From assembly GCA_026770615.1 (NCBI GenBank), contig MU631435.1, forward strand, positions 195,170 through 214,294: a stretch of DNA of 19,125 nt, in the 5' to 3' direction. This DNA comes from Pavlovales sp. CCMP2436. Its lineage: Eukaryota > Haptophyta > Pavlovophyceae > Pavlovales. Made by a program: the position numbers and the translations under genes. The number at the start of each line of letters is the position of its first letter. Position 1 is the stretch's first letter. The notes under the pieces are model-generated. The model worked only from the letters and a program-made list of their open reading frames with translations. It had not been told where the DNA came from and made no database searches. This document shows positions 16,641-19,125 of this stretch, piece after piece.

Positions 16641-16691
16641 CTATAGGAAGGGAGCCCCCACTTCGTCGAGCGCGCGCTGCAGATTAGACAG

Positions 16692-16887
16692 CTCATTATT
16701 GTGCGTGTTATTATTGGTATTGTTATTGGTGTTATTATTAATATTAATAGTAATGGTAATGAGAAGAAGAAGAAGAAAAAGAAGAAGGAGGAGGAGAAGG
16801 AGAAGGAGAATGATAATAATAGGAGTATGATTAAAGGTGTTATCAGGCGTGCGTGCAAGGGGTGGGGTGGTGGTGGTGGGGGTGGTT
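16692..16887. repeat. Compound microsatellite: TTA/GTT, AAG/AGG, then GGT
   Basis: Imperfect (TTATTG)/(TTA) to ~16750, then GAAGAAGAAG / AGGAGGAG purine repeats (16759-16811), then GGTGGTGGTGG-type repeats (16864-16887). Long open frames here are repeat artefacts. It lies inside the proposed first intron of the 16032-16640 gene. Confidence 0.9.
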
Positions 16888-16930
16888 AGGGGCCAGTCTA
16901 TGTCTATTCTGGGCTGAGGCTAGGGCTTAC

Positions 16931-17010
16931 CTCGTGAGGGGGGTCGCAAATACATTGTATTCGAATAAGGGCAAGGGCTCATCCCCTCTGGACAAAGACG
17001 TTTGATACGA
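16931..17010 (-). other. Possible upstream exon ending at a strong splice donor
   Basis: Minus strand CTCACGAG|GTAAGCCC is a near-ideal donor. The preceding sequence is open in the frame DEPLPLFEYNVFATPLTR, which looks like protein. The expected partner is the acceptor at 16641, but in that frame the phase is off by one. Either the exon reading or the acceptor is wrong, or the gene is broken. Confidence 0.3.
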
Positions 17011-17036
17011 TGACGTTCCAGGAATATAAACAGGTG

Positions 17037-17092
17037 TCTGATACACATGTATGGCTTTTATACGGATACATATGATACAGAATCGCGGCATA
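17037..17092. repeat. Second, smaller GATAC cluster
   Basis: CTGATACACATGTATGG, then CGGATACATATGATACAG within ~55 bp: the same words as in the 15240-15625 cluster. A further GATACGATG lies at about 17003. Confidence 0.55.
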
Positions 17093-17154
17093 TTAGTTTT
17101 ACTGATTTTGTTTTTATTTGTGGTCTATAGTGCTAGCAGAACTCGAAAGGTCTC

Positions 17155-17349
17155 TTGAAGCGTAAATTTGACTGGGAACAACTTTGTAGAAGTGGTTTAT
17201 CACTTAATTATTTGTTCGGTAAGGACGAGAAAATGGCGTATTTAATTATTATTGGCACCTTCCTGGCATTTGTACTAAGAACAATTTATTGGCACCACAG
17301 TTGGATCAAGAGACCTTTGCAGAGCACACAGATACCGTTCCCACACTGA
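17155..17349 (+). CDS. Possible small membrane-type ORF
   Basis: The frame from TTG at 17155 (first ATG at 17233) encodes KRKFDWEQLCRSGLSLNYLF, then MAYLIIIGTFLAFVLRTIYW, a clear hydrophobic segment of membrane-span length. The last ~17 codons run into the dispersed repeat at 17303, and the frame ends at a TGA there. TAG codons sit just upstream. AT-rich DNA can give such hydrophobic frames by chance. It may be a fragment truncated by the repeat. Family unknown. Confidence 0.25.
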   Translation: MKRKFDWEQLCRSGLSLNYLFGKDEKMAYLIIIGTFLAFVLRTIYWHHSWIKRPLQSTQIPFPH

Positions 17350-17405
17350 GACTGATCATAAACACGACATACAATCGACGACCGGCTACTGCTGCATCTC
17401 GCTCG
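17303..17405 (+). repeat. Dispersed repeat, copy B
   Basis: Matches the reverse complement of 5408-5529 from GGATCAAGAGACCTTTGCAG through AATCGACGA to CTCGCTCG, with most bases identical apart from a ~22-base gap. Flanks on both sides are unrelated to those of copy A. Confidence 0.75.
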
Positions 17406-17709
17406 GTATTAGTATTAATGATAATATATAATCCGACGTTTTACTTTCATAAATCTTTAACTGTGTATACATGTTTATTAAAACGTGATTATTTGACAGA
17501 GAATTGTGCGTTAATATTTTCTTAATTAGTTACGTTAGATACTAACTAGTTGTAAATTCGAGTAAATAGCTGAAAGCACCAGCCTTGCTATCGACTAAGT
17601 CGCCCGCAGCCTCTTTCCCAGTCGCTCGATCTGGCCTCATGCGCCGCGGCGTGGCCCTGCAGCGCAACGTGCTAAGTTAGCCCCACACCGCTTTTTAAAT
17701 GCGTGTGCC
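17406..17709. other. AT-rich spacer
   Basis: No gene seen. Contains ACTAACTAGTT-type words near 17541-17551 and a GC-rich patch at 17600-17680. Confidence 0.35.
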
Positions 17710-18668
17710 TCAGGGCGAGAGCTTGTCCGCCTCCTCCACCGCGCCTGCGCCGGCCGTCCCCTTGCCGCCGGCCGCCACCGCTCCGGCTGCCGCCGCGCTG
17801 GCCGCCACCGCACTGGCCGCCACCGCGCCGGCCGCCGCCACTACAGCAACCTCCGTCGCAGCACCATCCGCCACTGGCACAGCCGCAGCCTCTGCCACAG
17901 GCAGCGCAGGCGCGGCGGCCACTGACTCGACGGGGCCAGGCGCAACCAGCTTCTCGGGGGCGATGGGGAGGGTCTCCCCGAGGAGCTGCGGCAGCAGACC
18001 GAGGAACAGGCTCTGTTAAGGCATATTATTATTATTATTATTATTAACATTATCATCATCATTATCATGATCATTATTATTATCATTCTCATTACTATTG
18101 TTGTTGTTGTTATTATCATTATCATTACTATTGTTGTTGTTGTTGTTGTTGTTATTATTGTTGTTGTTGGTGTTAAGATATAGCATTGTAATGCGCGGCT
18201 CAGCAGTGTGCACTCATAACAAAATATATTTAATAATACATGAAAAGAAGAAATATGTAGACCTCGCCGGCTTCGTCCCCATTCCCCGTCCCTCGCTGGC
18301 AAATGATGTATTACGTACTGTGTTTACATTTATATTTAAATTGAGTTTGATATTCATTATTTACATCATTTTTAGATTGTACCCAACCCTCATTTTTATT
18401 AACTCTCATTATTTGTTCGTAATAATCACTAAATAGTGCTTACCCCCCCCCCCCCCCCCCTTTTTTTTTAATCACTACAGTAAAAAGTTAATAAGTGTTC
18501 TTTTATGAAAAAAAACGATCACTGGCTGAGCTCGTCGTCCACACACTGGATTCGCCTGACTGATGCTGCCTGTCTTCCTATTAAGTAAGTCGTACTTATA
18601 TAAAAAAAGAGCACCTCTGCGGCCTCGTCCCCGGCTGCGCTGGCAGAGGCGTCGACGGCAGCCTCCAT
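17710..18668 (-). CDS. Ala-rich hypothetical protein, three-exon model
   Basis: Model on the minus strand, all junctions phase 0 and GT-AG. Exon 1 is 18668-18615, with an ATG in GCTATGG context (MEAAVDASASAAGDEAAE). Exon 2 is 18295-18263 (RGTGNGDEAGE). Exon 3 is 18012-17710 (SLFLGLLPQLLGETLPIAPE, then KLVAPGPVESVAAAP, a long Ala/Val/Gly-rich tail, DKLSP and TGA). Introns are 18614-18296 and 18262-18013; the second holds AAT/AAC microsatellites. The two donors are preceded by similar sequence (GGGGACGA-GCC-GAG), and exon 2 resembles the end of exon 1, as if duplicated. The product would be ~129 residues with a hydrophobic helical part and a low-complexity tail. Function unknown. Exon 3's frame is the best supported part; exon 1 is the least. 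Confidence 0.4.
18024..18175. repeat. ATT/ATC/GTT microsatellite
   Basis: (ATT)n at 18024-18045, then mixed ATC/ATT, then (GTT)n at 18131-18170. Frames reading poly-Asn, poly-Leu or poly-Ile here are artefacts. It lies within the second intron of the three-exon model. Confidence 0.95.
18443..18469. repeat. Homopolymer C18 followed by T9
   Basis: Eighteen C at 18443-18460 then nine T at 18461-18469. The length is likely unreliable in assembly. Confidence 0.95.
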
Positions 18669-18794
18669 AGCAACCCACTGGTAATATAACAGTATCACGT
18701 TAGATAAGATAAGATAGGATCGGATACTAATGCTTATACTAATGAAAAAGATTTGGAAAAAAATATCGACAGCAGCCTCTATAGCAACACAGTG
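18652..18794. repeat. 29 bp direct repeat 114 bp apart
   Basis: TCGACGGCAGCCTCCATAGC at 18652-18671 and TCGACAGCAGCCTCTATAGC at 18766-18785, each followed by AAC-CAC/ACAGTG. On the minus strand, one copy carries ATGGAGGCTGC (the exon 1 start) and the other ATAGAGGCTGC. Confidence 0.75.
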
Positions 18795-18857
18795 TGAGTA
18801 TGTGTGTGGGTGTGGGTGTGTTTGTGTGTGTGTCTGTGCGTGTGTGTGGGGGGGGTT
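18791..18857. repeat. GT microsatellite
   Basis: Imperfect (GT)n with GTGTGGG variants, ending in a run of eight G at 18848-18855. Open frames rich in Cys, Val and Gly here are artefacts. From here to 19108 the sequence is AT-rich with no gene seen. Confidence 0.95.
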
Positions 18858-19108
18858 GCGTGCAGTGTGTGTGCGCGCGCGGCTTTGCCAAAGGGGCAGG
18901 TACGTTTTAAGTAAATTCTTAATGATTAATTGCTTAACTATTCAATTTTATTCGTTATTTATAAGCTATAACTGGCCATTATATATTCTTATTTGTCATT
19001 TTTATTACAGAGGCACCTGCCAATGACGATGAATGAACAACAAATAGTAAGTAATAATTTAGAAGTATTTCATTACGGGACTGGAAGAGAGCAGGGGAAA
19101 GTATAAAT

Positions 19109-19125
19109 CCCCCCCCCCCCCCCCC
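19109..19125. repeat. Terminal poly-C run
   Basis: Seventeen C at the end of the window, matching the idea that the contig stops at homopolymer. Confidence 0.95.

Noticed and set aside
17703..18047. Plus-strand Pro/Arg-rich or Ala/Thr-rich ORFs
   Set aside because: They are opposite the better-supported minus-strand exon 3 and run into microsatellite (poly-Tyr end).
18016..18302. Poly-Asn, poly-Ile/Thr and poly-Leu frames
   Set aside because: Pure microsatellite translation.
1..19125. CRISPR array, tRNA, rRNA or spliced-leader RNA genes
   Set aside because: Scanned by eye for regular short repeats with unique spacers, tRNA B-box words and the dinoflagellate spliced-leader motif; none found. 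A covariance-model scan would be needed to exclude diverged small RNAs.

Overview
The window looks like nuclear DNA of a eukaryote, probably one whole assembly contig. It contains GT-AG intron candidates with pyrimidine tracts, long minisatellite and satellite arrays, many microsatellites and small TA-flanked inverted-repeat elements. There is no operon-like gene packing and no ribosome-binding-site pattern. Both ends run into C-rich homopolymer, as short-read contigs often do. Coding stretches are GC-rich at third positions and rich in Ala, Pro and Arg, while the spacers are AT-rich. That mix would suit a protist such as an alga, but I cannot name the lineage. No rRNA, tRNA or CRISPR array was recognised.

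Layout. 1-2500 is repeat DNA: an imperfect ~80 bp direct repeat, a ~112 bp tandem repeat and a ~63 bp minisatellite of about 15 units. 2600-3400 carries a minus-strand gene whose C-terminal 23-residue repeats decay into another frame. 3900-5330 carries a plus-strand Pro/Arg-rich ORF with an internal ~290 bp duplication, followed by a strong hairpin. 5408-5529 is one copy of a dispersed repeat; the other is at 17303-17405 in opposite orientation. 5638-7064 is a ~321 bp satellite array. 7600-9322 holds two broken minus-strand coding regions. 10692-10853 is a compact 53-codon ORF.

10931-13993 (minus) is the main locus: a long, intron-containing, frame-broken gene with two barrel-like segments and Cys-rich clusters. 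I infer a transposon-type protein but cannot place it in a superfamily. It is flanked at ~0.7-0.9 kb on each side by two copies of one ~155 bp TA-flanked MITE family in inverted orientation (10062-10215 and 14871-15026).

15240-15625 is an unusual cluster of GTATC/GATAC words, with a smaller one near 17040. 16032-16640 and 17710-18668 carry two minus-strand genes for which splice models with consistent phase can be drawn. The rest of 16690-19125 is microsatellites and AT-rich spacer.

No pathway or operon links these genes. The window reads as a repeat-rich, transposon-affected region with several decaying genes and a few small ones that may be intact. All gene functions here are inference.
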